Assembly (NCBI GenBank): GCA_002898275.1
Contig: BEIQ01000003.1
Location: 1-64,000 of the forward strand
Source of the DNA: a bacterium HR40
GTDB lineage: Bacteria > Pseudomonadota > Alphaproteobacteria > Geminicoccales > Geminicoccaceae
DNA: 64,000 bases
Direction: 5' to 3'
The notes under the pieces were generated by a model. That model had not been told where the DNA came from and searched no databases. It saw nothing but the letters and a program-made list of their open reading frames with translations. Below, piece after piece: positions 18,363 to 27,892 of the stretch. How positions within the stretch are numbered: the first letter of the stretch is position 1; every line of letters starts with the position of its first letter. A program made the position numbers and the translations under genes.

Positions 18363-19355
18363 ATGCTCGTCGATCCCTTCGGCCGCGAGATCACCTACGT
18401 GCGGATCTCGGTCACCGACCGCTGCGATTTCCGCTGCGTGTACTGCATGGCCGAGCATATGACCTTCCTGCCGAAACGCGATCTCCTCACCCTCGAGGAA
18501 CTTCTGCGGCTTTCCGATGTCTTCATCCGCATGGGGGTCAAGAAGATCCGGCTCACCGGCGGGGAGCCGCTCGTGCGGCGCAACATCGTCTGGCTCATCG
18601 AGCAGCTGGGCGAGCGGGTCAAGCGGCGCGAGCTCGAGGAGCTCACCATCACCACGAACGGCAGTCAGCTGCCGCAGCTCGCCGAGCGCATCGCCGCCGC
18701 CGGGGTGCGCCGCATCAACGTCTCCCTCGACACCCTCGATCCCGCGCGCTTCGAGGCCATCACGCGCTGGGGCCGATTCACCCAAGTCATGGCCGGGATC
18801 GAGGCGGCGAAGGCGGCGGGGCTCGCCATCAAGATCAACATGGTGGCGCTGCGCGGGGTCAACGAGGACGAATTCGACCGCATGATCGCTTGGTGCGGCG
18901 AACAGGGCTTCGATCTCACCCTCATCGAGACCATGCCCATGGGAGAGATCGACGGCGACCGCACGGCGCAATACTTGCCGCTATCGATCGTCCGCCGTCG
19001 GCTGGAGGAAAAGTGGACCCTCACCGACATCCCCTACCGCACGGGCGGCCCCGCCCGTTACGTTCGGGTCGAGGAGACCGGCCGCCGGCTCGGCTTCATC
19101 ACTCCTCTCTCGCACAATTTCTGCGAGAGCTGCAACCGGGTGCGGGTCACCTGCACCGGCACGATGTACATGTGCCTGGGCCAGGAGGACAAGGCCGAGT
19201 TGCGAGAGGTGCTGCGCACCTCGGAAAGCGACGGACCCGTCGAAGCAGCGATCCGGGCGGCGATCGCGCGCAAGCCGAAGGGCCACGATTTCGTCATCGA
19301 CCGCCGTCATCGCCGTCCGGCAGTGGCCCGTCACATGAGCGTGACGGGCGGCTAG
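18363..19355 (+). CDS. moaA: GTP 3',8-cyclase (molybdenum cofactor synthesis)
   Basis: 330 residues, normal for MoaA. This radical-SAM enzyme starts molybdopterin synthesis from GTP. The N-terminal cluster motif C-D-F-R-C-V-Y-C (Cys 21, 25, 28), the [14 protein letters not shown] motif, and the second-cluster Cys residues (CESC, then a Cys 13 residues on) are present. The protein ends in the required Gly-Gly. No moaC, moaE or moeA is beside it. Start ATG follows ggaggaaggcgcag. Confidence 0.97.
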   Translation: MLVDPFGREITYVRISVTDRCDFRCVYCMAEHMTFLPKRDLLTLEELLRLSDVFIRMGVKKIRLTGGEPLVRRNIVWLIEQLGERVKRRELEELTITTNGSQLPQLAERIAAAGVRRINVSLDTLDPARFEAITRWGRFTQVMAGIEAAKAAGLAIKINMVALRGVNEDEFDRMIAWCGEQGFDLTLIETMPMGEIDGDRTAQYLPLSIVRRRLEEKWTLTDIPYRTGGPARYVRVEETGRRLGFITPLSHNFCESCNRVRVTCTGTMYMCLGQEDKAELREVLRTSESDGPVEAAIRAAIARKPKGHDFVIDRRHRRPAVARHMSVTGG

Positions 19356-19651
19356 GTGGCGGACGTTCGCACCCGCGACCCCGGTCGCCGCGAGGCGGCG
19401 GTGGGCTCCGTCCTGTCCTTCGCCGGAGCGGTGGATCGCTCGTACCCCTGATGACGACCGTCGCCGCGACGGTGGAGAGCCGTTTTCTCCGAAGCCTCGC
19501 GCCGATGGCGGAACGACCGGCAGGCAAGGGACGATGGCGCGGCGCGCCCAGCCCTAGCGGTTCGCTCTCGCGAGCCTGCGGAAACCGATCCTCGCGCTCC
19601 GTGGCGCCTCGGACGGCGTGCGGTCGATGACGAGGGCCGATGGGCCAGCCG

Positions 19652-20029
19652 TCAACCTTCCTGCTCCACCACCTCCCGGGCGACATGGAAGGCGTGGTTG
19701 GCGGCCGGGACACCGGCATAGATGGCCGTCTGCAGCAGGACCTCGGCGATCTCGGCTGGCGTCACGCCGTTTCGCCGTGCCGCTCGCAGGTGCAACCGGA
19801 ACTCGTCCCAATGGCCGAGAGCCGCGAGAATGGCGAGGGTGACACAGCTGCGGGTGCGGCGGTCGAGGCCCGGGCGCGTCCAGATCTCGCCCCAAGCATA
19901 GCGGGTGACGAGGTCCTGGAAGTCAGCGGTCAAAGACGTGCGTCGGGCGAGCGCCTGCTCGACATAGTCCGCACCCAACACCTCGCGGCGCACCGCGAGT
20001 CCGCGCTCGAAACGTTCACGCTCGTCCAT
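19652..20029 (-). CDS. pcaC: 4-carboxymuconolactone decarboxylase
   Basis: 125 residues, AhpD-like fold. It decarboxylates gamma-carboxymuconolactone to beta-ketoadipate enol-lactone in protocatechuate breakdown. Landmarks are MDERERFERGLAVRREVLG, EIWTRPGLDRRTRSCVTLA and the catalytic region HWDEFRLHLRAARRNGVTP. The ATG at 20029 has ggaggagga directly upstream; it overlaps the end of pcaB by 14 bases, showing translational coupling. Last gene of the pca run. Confidence 0.95.
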   Translation of the reverse strand: MDERERFERGLAVRREVLGADYVEQALARRTSLTADFQDLVTRYAWGEIWTRPGLDRRTRSCVTLAILAALGHWDEFRLHLRAARRNGVTPAEIAEVLLQTAIYAGVPAANHAFHVAREVVEQEG

Positions 20030-21392
20030 TTCCTCCTCCCCGACGCTGAGCTCGCCAGCGCTGCAGTACCGCATTCGCGAACTTCCGCGCCGCACCCAGA
20101 TAGTTCTCGGGCACCAAGAGCTGCGCCAGCCGTTCTTCGCCGAGCGCCGCACGTATCGCGGGATCGGCTTGCAGCACCTCGCCAAGCCCGAGATCGCGGG
20201 CGATCGCCTCCCGGCAGGCAGCTTCGACGCGTTTTTTCGCCTCGATCCGTCCCAAGCGCGGGGCGAGCGCCATTTGCACCGCTTCGGCGAGCAGAAGGCC
20301 GCGGCTGTCCGCCAGCCGTCGCCGCATCCGCTCGCTGTCCACTTCGAGGCCGGTCAAGATCTGCCGCACACCCACGAGCGCCCCGCCCACGGTCACGACG
20401 AGATCGGCGAGCGTCTCCCATTCCGCATGCCAGCCGCCGGCGCCGCGTTCGAACTCCTGGACCGCGGTGGCAAAGAGGGTGGCGGCGAGCCCCGGGGCCC
20501 TGAGCGCCGCCTGGCGGACGAGGATCGCGCCGACGGGATTGCGCTTCTGCGGCAGGGTCGAGGAGCCGCCGCGACCCGGTGCCGGCGGCTCGCGCAGCTC
20601 GTCCACCTCGGCTTGCATGGAAAGCACGAGATCGGTGGCGATCTTGCCGAGGCTGCCGGAAAGCCCGGCAAGCCATCCGGCGAGCTCGCCGATGCGATCG
20701 CGCTGGCCGTGCCAGGGCAGGTCCGGACACTCGAGGCCGAGCGCGTCGGCGAGAGCCATGACGACATCGGGGCCGGCATCGCCGAGCGCCGCCAGGGTTC
20801 CCGCCGCCCCGCCGAGCTGCACCACGAGCAGCCGCGGCCGCATCTCGGAAAGACGCATCCGGTGACGCAACAGGGCATCGAGCCAGCCTGCCACCTCGAA
20901 CCCGAAGGTGGTCGGCAAAGCGGGCTGCAAGAGGGTGCGGGCGGTGCGCAGTGTGTCGCGGTGCGCTTCCACGAGCTCGGCACAGACCGCGATCACCTCG
21001 TCCAGCACGATCTCGATGGCGTCGAGCGCCTCGCGCAGGCAGAGCACGGTGGCCGTATCGATGACGTCCTGGCTGGTCGCTCCCCAGTGGACGTAGGCGG
21101 CCGCCTCCGGGTCACGCTCCTGCACCTTGGCCATGAGCGCGCGCACGAGGGGGATCGCCGGATTGCCACCCTCGGCCGCCTCTTCGCCGATGGTCTCGGG
21201 ATCGTAGAGAGCCGGTTCGCAGCAGGCGACGATGGTGGCCGCATGGGAAGGTGAGAGCAGGCCGCAGGCGGCCTCGGCGCGGGCAAGCGCGCTTTCGAAG
21301 GCGAGCATGGCGGAAAGCCGCGCGCGGTCGTCGAAAAGCCGGCGGAGATGGGCCGGGTCGAACAGGCCACCGTGCAGCGCCGGCGCGTACAC
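20016..21392 (-). CDS. pcaB: 3-carboxy-cis,cis-muconate cycloisomerase
   Basis: A 458-residue member of the fumarase/aspartase superfamily. The signature loop GSSTLPQKRNP carries the catalytic Ser, and the VHWGATSQDVIDTA segment marks the PcaB branch rather than adenylosuccinate lyase or argininosuccinate lyase. It lactonises carboxymuconate. Its start lies 3 bases after the pcaF stop and its end overlaps pcaC, within a five-gene minus-strand run. Confidence 0.95.
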   Translation of the reverse strand: MYAPALHGGLFDPAHLRRLFDDRARLSAMLAFESALARAEAACGLLSPSHAATIVACCEPALYDPETIGEEAAEGGNPAIPLVRALMAKVQERDPEAAAYVHWGATSQDVIDTATVLCLREALDAIEIVLDEVIAVCAELVEAHRDTLRTARTLLQPALPTTFGFEVAGWLDALLRHRMRLSEMRPRLLVVQLGGAAGTLAALGDAGPDVVMALADALGLECPDLPWHGQRDRIGELAGWLAGLSGSLGKIATDLVLSMQAEVDELREPPAPGRGGSSTLPQKRNPVGAILVRQAALRAPGLAATLFATAVQEFERGAGGWHAEWETLADLVVTVGGALVGVRQILTGLEVDSERMRRRLADSRGLLLAEAVQMALAPRLGRIEAKKRVEAACREAIARDLGLGEVLQADPAIRAALGEERLAQLLVPENYLGAARKFANAVLQRWRAQRRGGGNGRA

Positions 21393-21395
21393 GGC

Positions 21396-22604
21396 TCAGC
21401 CGATCCGCTCGACGGCCATCGCCACCCCCTGGCCGACACCGACGCACATGGTGGCGAGACCGAGCCGGCCACCCGTCTTCTCGAGATGATGCACGAGGGT
21501 CAGCACCAGGCGGGCACCGCTCATTCCGAGGGGATGGCCGAGGGCGATCGCTCCGCCGTTGGGATTGACGTGCTCGGCGTCGTCCGGCAACCCGAGTTGC
21601 CGCAAACAGGCGAGAACCTGGGCGGCGAAAGCCTCGTTGAGCTCGATGGCATCGAAGTCGGCGAGCCTCCGGCCAAGACGGTCGAGCAGCCGGCGCACCG
21701 CCGGCACCGGGCCGATGCCCATGATTCGCGGCGGGACCCCGGCCGCGACCGCGGCGACGATGCGGGCCCGCGGTCGCAGGCCGAAGCGCTCGGCCGCCCG
21801 CGGCGAAGCCAGGATCATGGCCGCCGCCCCGTCGTTCACGCCCGAGGCATTGCCGGCGGTGACCGTGCCAGGCGTCCGGAAAGGGGTGGGCAACCGGGCG
21901 AGCCCTTCGAGCGTGGTGTCGGGCCGTGGATGCTCGTCGTGGTCCACCCACAGGGGTTCGCCCCGCTTCTGCGGAACCGGCACGGGGACGATCTCTTCGG
22001 CGAAAAAGCCGGCAGCGATGGCACGAGCCGCCCGCTTCTGGCTCCGCAGGGCATAGGCATCCTGATCGGCGCGCGAGATGGCGAATTCGGCCGCGACATT
22101 CTCCGCCGTCTCCGGCATCGAATCGATGCCGTATTGCTGCTTCATGAGCGGATTGACGAAGCGCCAGCCGATCGTCGTGTCGTGGATTTCGACGCTGCGC
22201 TGGAACGGCGCTTCGGCCTTGCCCATGACGAAGGGGGCGCGAGTCATGTGCTCCACACCGCCGGCAATGGCGAGCTCGATCTCCCCGGTGCGAATGCGCG
22301 CCGCTGCCGTTGCCACGGCGTCGAGACCCGAGGCGCAGAGACGGTTGACGGTGATCCCTGGAACCGAGGGCGGGTAGCCGGCGAGCAAGAGCGCCATGCG
22401 GGCGACGTTGCGATTGTCCTCGCCCGCCTGATTGGCGCAGCCCAGCACCACCTCGTCGACCGCCGCTGGATCGAGGCCGGGATTGCGGGCGAGCAACGCC
22501 CTCAACGGCACGGCGGCGAGATCGTCGGCCCGTACCGCGGCGAGGATACCACCGAAGCGGCCGATGGGGGTGCGGACCGCGTCGCACACGAAAGCCTCGG
22601 TCAC
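21396..22604 (-). CDS. pcaF: 3-oxoadipyl-CoA thiolase
   Basis: 402 residues, a type II thiolase that cleaves beta-ketoadipyl-CoA to succinyl-CoA and acetyl-CoA. It begins [17 protein letters not shown], and has the acyl Cys in [21 protein letters not shown], and the catalytic His and Cys in [19 protein letters not shown] and CVGVGQG. The GTG start (gagaggga upstream) overlaps the preceding CoA-transferase stop as GTGA. Paralogous thiolases exist, but the pcaB/pcaC neighbours fix the pathway. Confidence 0.93.
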   Translation of the reverse strand: MTEAFVCDAVRTPIGRFGGILAAVRADDLAAVPLRALLARNPGLDPAAVDEVVLGCANQAGEDNRNVARMALLLAGYPPSVPGITVNRLCASGLDAVATAAARIRTGEIELAIAGGVEHMTRAPFVMGKAEAPFQRSVEIHDTTIGWRFVNPLMKQQYGIDSMPETAENVAAEFAISRADQDAYALRSQKRAARAIAAGFFAEEIVPVPVPQKRGEPLWVDHDEHPRPDTTLEGLARLPTPFRTPGTVTAGNASGVNDGAAAMILASPRAAERFGLRPRARIVAAVAAGVPPRIMGIGPVPAVRRLLDRLGRRLADFDAIELNEAFAAQVLACLRQLGLPDDAEHVNPNGGAIALGHPLGMSGARLVLTLVHHLEKTGGRLGLATMCVGVGQGVAMAVERIG

Positions 22605-23386
22605 GATCCCTCTCCCGACGTTTCCCCGTGCGCTTCCGCCGTCCGTCGCCACAGATCGCGCAGCGCCGCGAGCTCGCTCGGCGTCGGCGGCTCGGTGACG
22701 ACGAGATCCGCGGCAAAGCGCACCGGCCAACCTGTCGCTCGGGCCACCTGGTCGCGCGCGATGCCTGGGTGGAGCGCGGTGACGACGAGCTCTTTGGTCT
22801 CGGGATCGGGCCTGAGCAAGCAGAGATCGGTGATCACCACCGTCGGCCCCGCGCCCGGCAAGCCCAGCCGGGCGCGGCTGTCGCCACCCGTTCCGTGGCC
22901 CACGCTGGTCACGAAATCCAGTTCCTCGACGAAGGCGCGACGCGTATGGCGCAGCACGATGAACACCTCTTTGGCCATGGCGGCGATCTCCGGAGCACCT
23001 CCGGCACCGGGGAGACGCACCTTCGGCTTCCGGTAGTCCCCGATCACGGTGGTGTTGATATTGCCGAAGCGGTCGATCTGGGCCGCGCCGAGAAAACCGA
23101 TGTCGATGCGCCCGCCCTGCAGCCAGTAGCGAAAAATCTCGGGGGTCGAAACGACGGTATCGGCGGTGGCGGCGAGCTCGCCGTCACCGATCGACAGGGG
23201 TAGGACCGAGGGCTTGGCGCCGATGGGTCCGGATTCGTAGATCAGCACCACCTCCGGCGCGTGGGTGAGGCGAGCGAGATTGGCGGCGGTACTCGGTAAG
23301 CCGATGCCGACGAAGCACACCGTGCCATCGCGCAGCATGCGAGCCGCGGCAACCGCCATCATCTCGCTGGCAGAAAAATCCGTCAT
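22601..23386 (-). CDS. 3-oxoadipate CoA-transferase subunit B (CatJ type)
   Basis: A 261-residue beta subunit of a class I CoA-transferase in the glutaconate/CatIJ branch. The catalytic Glu is Glu51 in [14 protein letters not shown]. The family also includes GctB and IpdB; the pcaF-pcaB-pcaC context favours transfer of CoA from succinyl-CoA to 3-oxoadipate. Size is near 260 residues, as in CatJ, and larger than typical PcaJ (about 210). It overlaps both neighbours by 4 bases. Confidence 0.87.
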   Translation of the reverse strand: MTDFSASEMMAVAAARMLRDGTVCFVGIGLPSTAANLARLTHAPEVVLIYESGPIGAKPSVLPLSIGDGELAATADTVVSTPEIFRYWLQGGRIDIGFLGAAQIDRFGNINTTVIGDYRKPKVRLPGAGGAPEIAAMAKEVFIVLRHTRRAFVEELDFVTSVGHGTGGDSRARLGLPGAGPTVVITDLCLLRPDPETKELVVTALHPGIARDQVARATGWPVRFAADLVVTEPPTPSELAALRDLWRRTAEAHGETSGEGS

Positions 23387-24249
23387 GCCGATCTCTCCGG
23401 CGGTACGGTGATCCCGGCCGAGCGCAGATATTCGGCAAAGTCCGCGGTCTCGAGCACGTGGCGTACCATCCATTCGCGGAACCGTTCGCGGTCGCGCGAA
23501 ATATCGTCCCACGCCCGGTAGAAGCGGTTGTCGCGGGCATAGTAGCCCTGGGCGTAGGAGGGATGGGCGCCGAAGGGCACCCGACAGACTGCCGTCACCA
23601 CAAAACGCGGCAACACGCAGGCGTTGGGCGGGGCGTCGAGCTCCTCGACGATCTCTTCCACGGTGACGATCGCGCGCTTGGCGGCCAACACCGCCTCCTT
23701 CTGAACCCCGAGGATCCCCCATAGCAGCACATTGCCCCGGCGGTCGGCCTTCTGGGCGTGGATGATCGCGACATCGGGCCGGACCGCCGGCACGGCAGCG
23801 TACTCCTCGCCCGTGAAGGGACAACGGAGGAAGCGGATGTTGGAATTGTACGCCGGCAAGTCGGTGCCGGCATAGGCGCGCAGCACGGCGAAGGTGAGAC
23901 CGGAAGCCCCCGCCACATAGGCGTTGGCAAGGGCGGCGTGGCTGTGTTCCTCGAGCTCGAGCGGCCGCGGATGACCGTTCTCGACGGCGTCGCGGAAGCG
24001 GTGCAGCGAGCCGACACCGGGATTGCCGCCCCAAGAGAAGACGAGCTTGCGGGCGCAGCCCATACCGATGAGCTGGTCGTAGATCACATCGGGAGTGAGC
24101 CGTACGAGGGTGAGATCTCGCTTGTTTTGCCGGATCAGCTCGTGGCCGGCGGCATGGGGAATGAGGTGCGTGAACCCCTCGCAGGCCACGGTGTCGCCGT
24201 CGCGAACGAGGGCAGCGATCGCTTCCCGAAGACTGGTGATCTCGGCCAT
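23383..24249 (-). CDS. 3-oxoadipate CoA-transferase subunit A (CatI type)
   Basis: A 288-residue alpha subunit of the same CoA-transferase. It has the CoA-binding domain of the GctA/CatI branch: VACEGFTHLIPHAAGHELIR, VFSWGGNPGVGSLHRFRDA, RPDVAIIHAQKADRRGNVLLWG. It overlaps the B subunit by ATGA at 23383-23386, so the subunits are made together. I chose the ATG at 24249; an in-frame GTG two codons earlier is also possible. First gene of the pca run; the upstream neighbour is bolA, 104 bases away. Confidence 0.87.
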   Translation of the reverse strand: MAEITSLREAIAALVRDGDTVACEGFTHLIPHAAGHELIRQNKRDLTLVRLTPDVIYDQLIGMGCARKLVFSWGGNPGVGSLHRFRDAVENGHPRPLELEEHSHAALANAYVAGASGLTFAVLRAYAGTDLPAYNSNIRFLRCPFTGEEYAAVPAVRPDVAIIHAQKADRRGNVLLWGILGVQKEAVLAAKRAIVTVEEIVEELDAPPNACVLPRFVVTAVCRVPFGAHPSYAQGYYARDNRFYRAWDDISRDRERFREWMVRHVLETADFAEYLRSAGITVPPERSA

Positions 24250-24353
24250 CGGCACCGTTCCGAAAGCCCCCGGCTATTGGGCACAGTGCGCCCTGCCGCG
24301 CAAGATGGGCAGGCGGATCCCAGGCTCTCGGCAGCGTCGGGGCTTGCCGCCGG

Positions 24354-24647
24354 TCATCGCACTTCCTCCGGCGTTCGGGCGATCACCTGCAGAGCGTGCA
24401 CCGGCTTTTCCAAGAGATCGGCGACGGTCGCCATGACCCGCCGCTCCCGTTCGATTCGCGAAAGCCCCCGGAAGGCCTCGGATACGATCCGCACCACGAA
24501 GTGGGTGCCACCGCCTTCGCGGTGACCGGGATGACCGCGGTGGCGCTCGGAATCGTCTCGGATGTCCAAAGCCACGGGCGCGAACGCCGCCTGCAATCGC
24601 CGCTCGAGCTCTGCCGCGATCGCCATACCCCTGCCTTCTTCCGTCAT
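24354..24647 (-). CDS. BolA family protein
   Basis: A 97-residue BolA-like protein. The fold is evident in AAELERRLQAAFAP, a GHREGGGTHFVVRIVSEAF segment bearing the conserved His, and GLSRIERERRVMATVADLL. BolA proteins bind Fe-S clusters together with monothiol glutaredoxins. The ATG at 24647 has gagg 5 bases upstream; the ATG seven codons later (24626) is an equally reasonable start. It begins 7 bases after the pyk stop, so pyk-bolA is a transcription unit. Confidence 0.88.
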   Translation of the reverse strand: MTEEGRGMAIAAELERRLQAAFAPVALDIRDDSERHRGHPGHREGGGTHFVVRIVSEAFRGLSRIERERRVMATVADLLEKPVHALQVIARTPEEVR

Positions 24648-24654
24648 CCTGCCC

Positions 24655-26073
24655 TCACGTGATCCAGGCGAGACGCAGGAGATTGGTCGCTCCTGGCGTC
24701 CCGAAGGGCATGCCGGCGGTGATCACGATCGCCGACCCGGGCGCACCCAGGCCGGCCCGGCGCACCGCGGCGCGCGCCTTCTCCACCATATCGTCGACAT
24801 TCTCGGCATCGCCGCTGACCACCGGATGCACACCCCAGGCGACGGTGAGCTTGCGCGCCGTGGATACCCGGGTGACGAGACCGAGGATCGGCCGGTCGGG
24901 TCGCTCTCGCGATGCCCGCAGCGCCGTCGCCCCGGAAGTGGTATAGGTGACGATCGCCGCCGCCTTCATGGTGTGCGCCACCTGCGCCGCGGCCAAGGTG
25001 ATGGCGTCCGCCGCCCGCGCCTCGACCTCTGCCGTATAGGCCTCGAGATAGGAGCGATAGAGCTCGTCCGCCTCCACCCGCTCGATGATCCGGCGCATCA
25101 TGTCGACGGCCTCGACGGGATAGGCGCCGGCCGCCGTTTCGGCCGACAGCATCACCGCATCCGCCCCATCGTAGACGGCTGTCGCCACGTCCGACGCCTC
25201 GGCGCGCGTCGGCCAAGGCGAATGCACCATGTTCTCGAGCATCTGCGTGGCCACCACCACCGGCTTGCCGGCATCGCGGCAGCGCCGCACGATGCGCTTT
25301 TGCAGCCCCGGCACCATTTCCGGCGGCAGTTCGACGCCGAGATCGCCGCGTGCGACCATGATCCCATCGGCGAGCTCGACGATCCGCTCGAGCCGCTCCA
25401 CCGCCGAGGGTTTCTCGATCTTGGCCATTATCGCCGCCCGTCCCGAGACCAGCCGACGGGCATCGGCGACATCCTGGGGTCGCTGGACGAAGGAGAGCGC
25501 GATCCAGTCGACCCCGAGCTCGAGGGCCGCCGCGAGATCGCGCGTGTCCTTGCGGGTGAGAGCCGGGATGGGCAGTTCCACCCCGGGCAAGTTCACCCCC
25601 TTGCGCGGCAAGAGCGTCCCTCCGGCTACCACCCGCACCACCGCCTCGGTGTCGGCCGGCTGTTCGACCATCAAGCGGATGCGGCCGTCGTCGAGCAACA
25701 GTTCCCGACCCGGCTCGAGCACCGTGAAGACCTCGCGATGCGGCAGCGGCAAGCGGGTGGGGTCAGCGGAGCTCGCGGCAAGAACGAGGGTGAGCCGGTC
25801 GTCGGGGGCGAGGGTGAGACTCGCGAAGCCCTCGAAGTCACCGAGCCGGATCTTCGGGCCCTGGAGATCGAAAAGGATGCCGATGGGCCGCCCGAGCTTC
25901 TCCTCCACCTGGCGGACCTGCTCGACATGGGTCCGCCAGTTCGCTTCCTCGCCATGGCTGGCGTTGATGCGAAAGACATCGGCACCCGCGCGCGCCAGCG
26001 CTTCCACTCGCTCGAGGCTGGCCGAGGCTGGCCCCAGGGTGGCGACGATCTTGGTGCTGCGGCGAACAGTCAT
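24655..26073 (-). CDS. pyk: Pyruvate kinase
   Basis: 472 residues, normal length. It transfers phosphate from phosphoenolpyruvate to ADP at the end of glycolysis. TKIVATLGPAS opens the protein; GADVFRINASHG, IMAKIEKPSAVERL (catalytic Lys), MVARGDLGVELPPE and the potassium/metal region KPVVVATQMLENM are intact, with a C-terminal effector domain. The start ATG at 26073 gives MTVRRSTKI; the longer frame upstream has no conserved residues. Divergent from the binding-protein gene at 26209. Confidence 0.97.
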   Translation of the reverse strand: MTVRRSTKIVATLGPASASLERVEALARAGADVFRINASHGEEANWRTHVEQVRQVEEKLGRPIGILFDLQGPKIRLGDFEGFASLTLAPDDRLTLVLAASSADPTRLPLPHREVFTVLEPGRELLLDDGRIRLMVEQPADTEAVVRVVAGGTLLPRKGVNLPGVELPIPALTRKDTRDLAAALELGVDWIALSFVQRPQDVADARRLVSGRAAIMAKIEKPSAVERLERIVELADGIMVARGDLGVELPPEMVPGLQKRIVRRCRDAGKPVVVATQMLENMVHSPWPTRAEASDVATAVYDGADAVMLSAETAAGAYPVEAVDMMRRIIERVEADELYRSYLEAYTAEVEARAADAITLAAAQVAHTMKAAAIVTYTTSGATALRASRERPDRPILGLVTRVSTARKLTVAWGVHPVVSGDAENVDDMVEKARAAVRRAGLGAPGSAIVITAGMPFGTPGATNLLRLAWIT

Positions 26074-26208
26074 GGGCGCCTCTCCCGTCGCCCGACGGTT
26101 TCCGACACGGCAGCTCTCCCGCGGCCCGACCCGTCTTGGCATTAGGCCGGAATCGTCCAATTGTCACCGCGCAAGCGGGAGGCCGGAAAGGAAGAGGAGG
26201 TCCACGAC

Positions 26209-27873
26209 ATGCGCCCACAGCTCTACCGCCTGTGCGCCCTCGTGGCCATGCTTCTGCCGCTCGCTGCCACGGCGGCCAAACCCCGCACCCTGATCATCGG
26301 CATCACGCAATATCCGGCGACCCTGCATCCCCTCATCGATTCCATGGCCGCCAAGAGCTATGTGCTGGGTGCCACGCTCAGGCCACTGACCGCCTACGAC
26401 GCCGCCTGGCAGCGGACCTGTCTCCTGTGCGTCGAGCTTCCGACCTTCGAGAACGGACTCGCGGTGCGCGAGATCCTACCGGATGGACGCACCGGGGTGG
26501 CGGTCACCTACGAGATCCGTCCGGGGGCGCGATGGGGCGACGGTGTCCCGGTTTCCACCGACGACGTGATCTTCGCCTGGGAGGTGGGCCGCCATCCCCT
26601 TTCGGGCGTGGCGAGTGCCGAGAGCTTCCGCCGCATCCACGCGATCGAACGCCTCGACGACCGCCGCTTCGTCGTTCACAGCGATCGCCTGACCTATCAA
26701 TACAATCTGATCGCCCCCGATCCTTTGCCGGCCCATCTCGAGCGACCGGTCTTCGAGGCCGACCCCGCCACTTACCGCAACCGGACCCTCTACGATACCG
26801 ATCCGACCCATCCCGGCTTGTGGTACGGACCCTACCGGGTGGTCGAGGTCGCGACGGGGAGCCACATCGTGCTCGAGCGCAACCCCACCTTCTTCGGCGA
26901 TCCCCCCTTCTTCGATCGGGTGGTGATCCGCGCCATCGAGAACACGGCGGCGCTCGAGGCCAATCTGCTGTCGGGCAACCTCGATATGATCGAGGGGGCC
27001 CTCGGTATGAGTCTCGATCAGGCGATCGCCTTCGAAAAGCGCGCGGGTGACCGGTTTCGGGTGCACTATCAGCCGGGGCTGGTCTACGAGCACATCGATC
27101 TCATGCTCGACAATCCGATGCTGTCGGATGTGCGGGTCCGGCAGGCGTTGCTCTATGCCCTCGATCGCGAGACGCTGGTGCGCCAACTGTTCGCCGGTCG
27201 CCAGCCGGTAGCGCACGGCCCGGTCCATCCGAACGATCCCATGTACGATCCGGAGGTGCCGACCTATCCCTTCGACCCGACGAAGGCTGCCGCGCTCTTC
27301 GCCGAGGCAGGCTATCGCCGCGGGCCGGACGGTGTGCTCGTGGATGCATCCGGCCGCCGCCTGCGGTTGGAGCTCATGACCACCGCCGGCAACCGCAGCC
27401 GCGAGTTGGTGCAGCAGGTGCTCCAAGGCATGTGGCGGCGAGCGGGTGTCGAGGTGACGATCCGCAACGAACCGGCGCGCGTCTTCTTTGGCGAGACGGT
27501 GAGCCGACGCGCCTTCACCGGTCTCGCCCTGTTCGCCTGGATCAGCGCGCCCGAGAGCGTGCCGCGGAGCACGCTGCACAGCGGCGAGATCCCGCGCCCC
27601 GACAATGGGTGGTCGGGCCAGAACTACACCGGCTATCGCAACCCGCGCATGGACGCGCTCCTCGATGCCATCGAGAACGAGCTCGACCCCGAGCGGCGTC
27701 GCGGGCTGTGGGCGGAACTGCAACGGCTCTACGCGCACGATCTCCCGGCCCTACCCCTCTATTTTCGCGCCGAGCCGCACGTTTGGCCGATCTGGCTCGA
27801 GGGGCCGCAGCCGACCGGCCATCTCGCACCCACTACCTTCGGCATCGAGCATTGGCGTCGGGTGAGCGACTGA
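26209..27873 (+). CDS. ABC transporter substrate-binding protein, family 5 (peptide/opine type)
   Basis: A 554-residue periplasmic binding protein. The signal peptide is MRPQLYRLCALVAMLLPLAA before TAAKPRTL. The SBP_bac_5 core is seen in ITQYPATLHPLIDS, RPGARWGDGVPVSTDDVIFAW, YGPYRVVEV, VRQALLYALDRETLV and the C-terminal LPLYFR. No lipobox Cys follows the signal. No permease or ATPase genes are next to it, so the transporter partner must lie elsewhere. The ATG at 26209 has gaggagg 7-8 bases upstream. The ligand is not predictable. Confidence 0.9.
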   Translation: MRPQLYRLCALVAMLLPLAATAAKPRTLIIGITQYPATLHPLIDSMAAKSYVLGATLRPLTAYDAAWQRTCLLCVELPTFENGLAVREILPDGRTGVAVTYEIRPGARWGDGVPVSTDDVIFAWEVGRHPLSGVASAESFRRIHAIERLDDRRFVVHSDRLTYQYNLIAPDPLPAHLERPVFEADPATYRNRTLYDTDPTHPGLWYGPYRVVEVATGSHIVLERNPTFFGDPPFFDRVVIRAIENTAALEANLLSGNLDMIEGALGMSLDQAIAFEKRAGDRFRVHYQPGLVYEHIDLMLDNPMLSDVRVRQALLYALDRETLVRQLFAGRQPVAHGPVHPNDPMYDPEVPTYPFDPTKAAALFAEAGYRRGPDGVLVDASGRRLRLELMTTAGNRSRELVQQVLQGMWRRAGVEVTIRNEPARVFFGETVSRRAFTGLALFAWISAPESVPRSTLHSGEIPRPDNGWSGQNYTGYRNPRMDALLDAIENELDPERRRGLWAELQRLYAHDLPALPLYFRAEPHVWPIWLEGPQPTGHLAPTTFGIEHWRRVSD

Positions 27874-27892
27874 CAGCGAGAAGGGGGAAACC

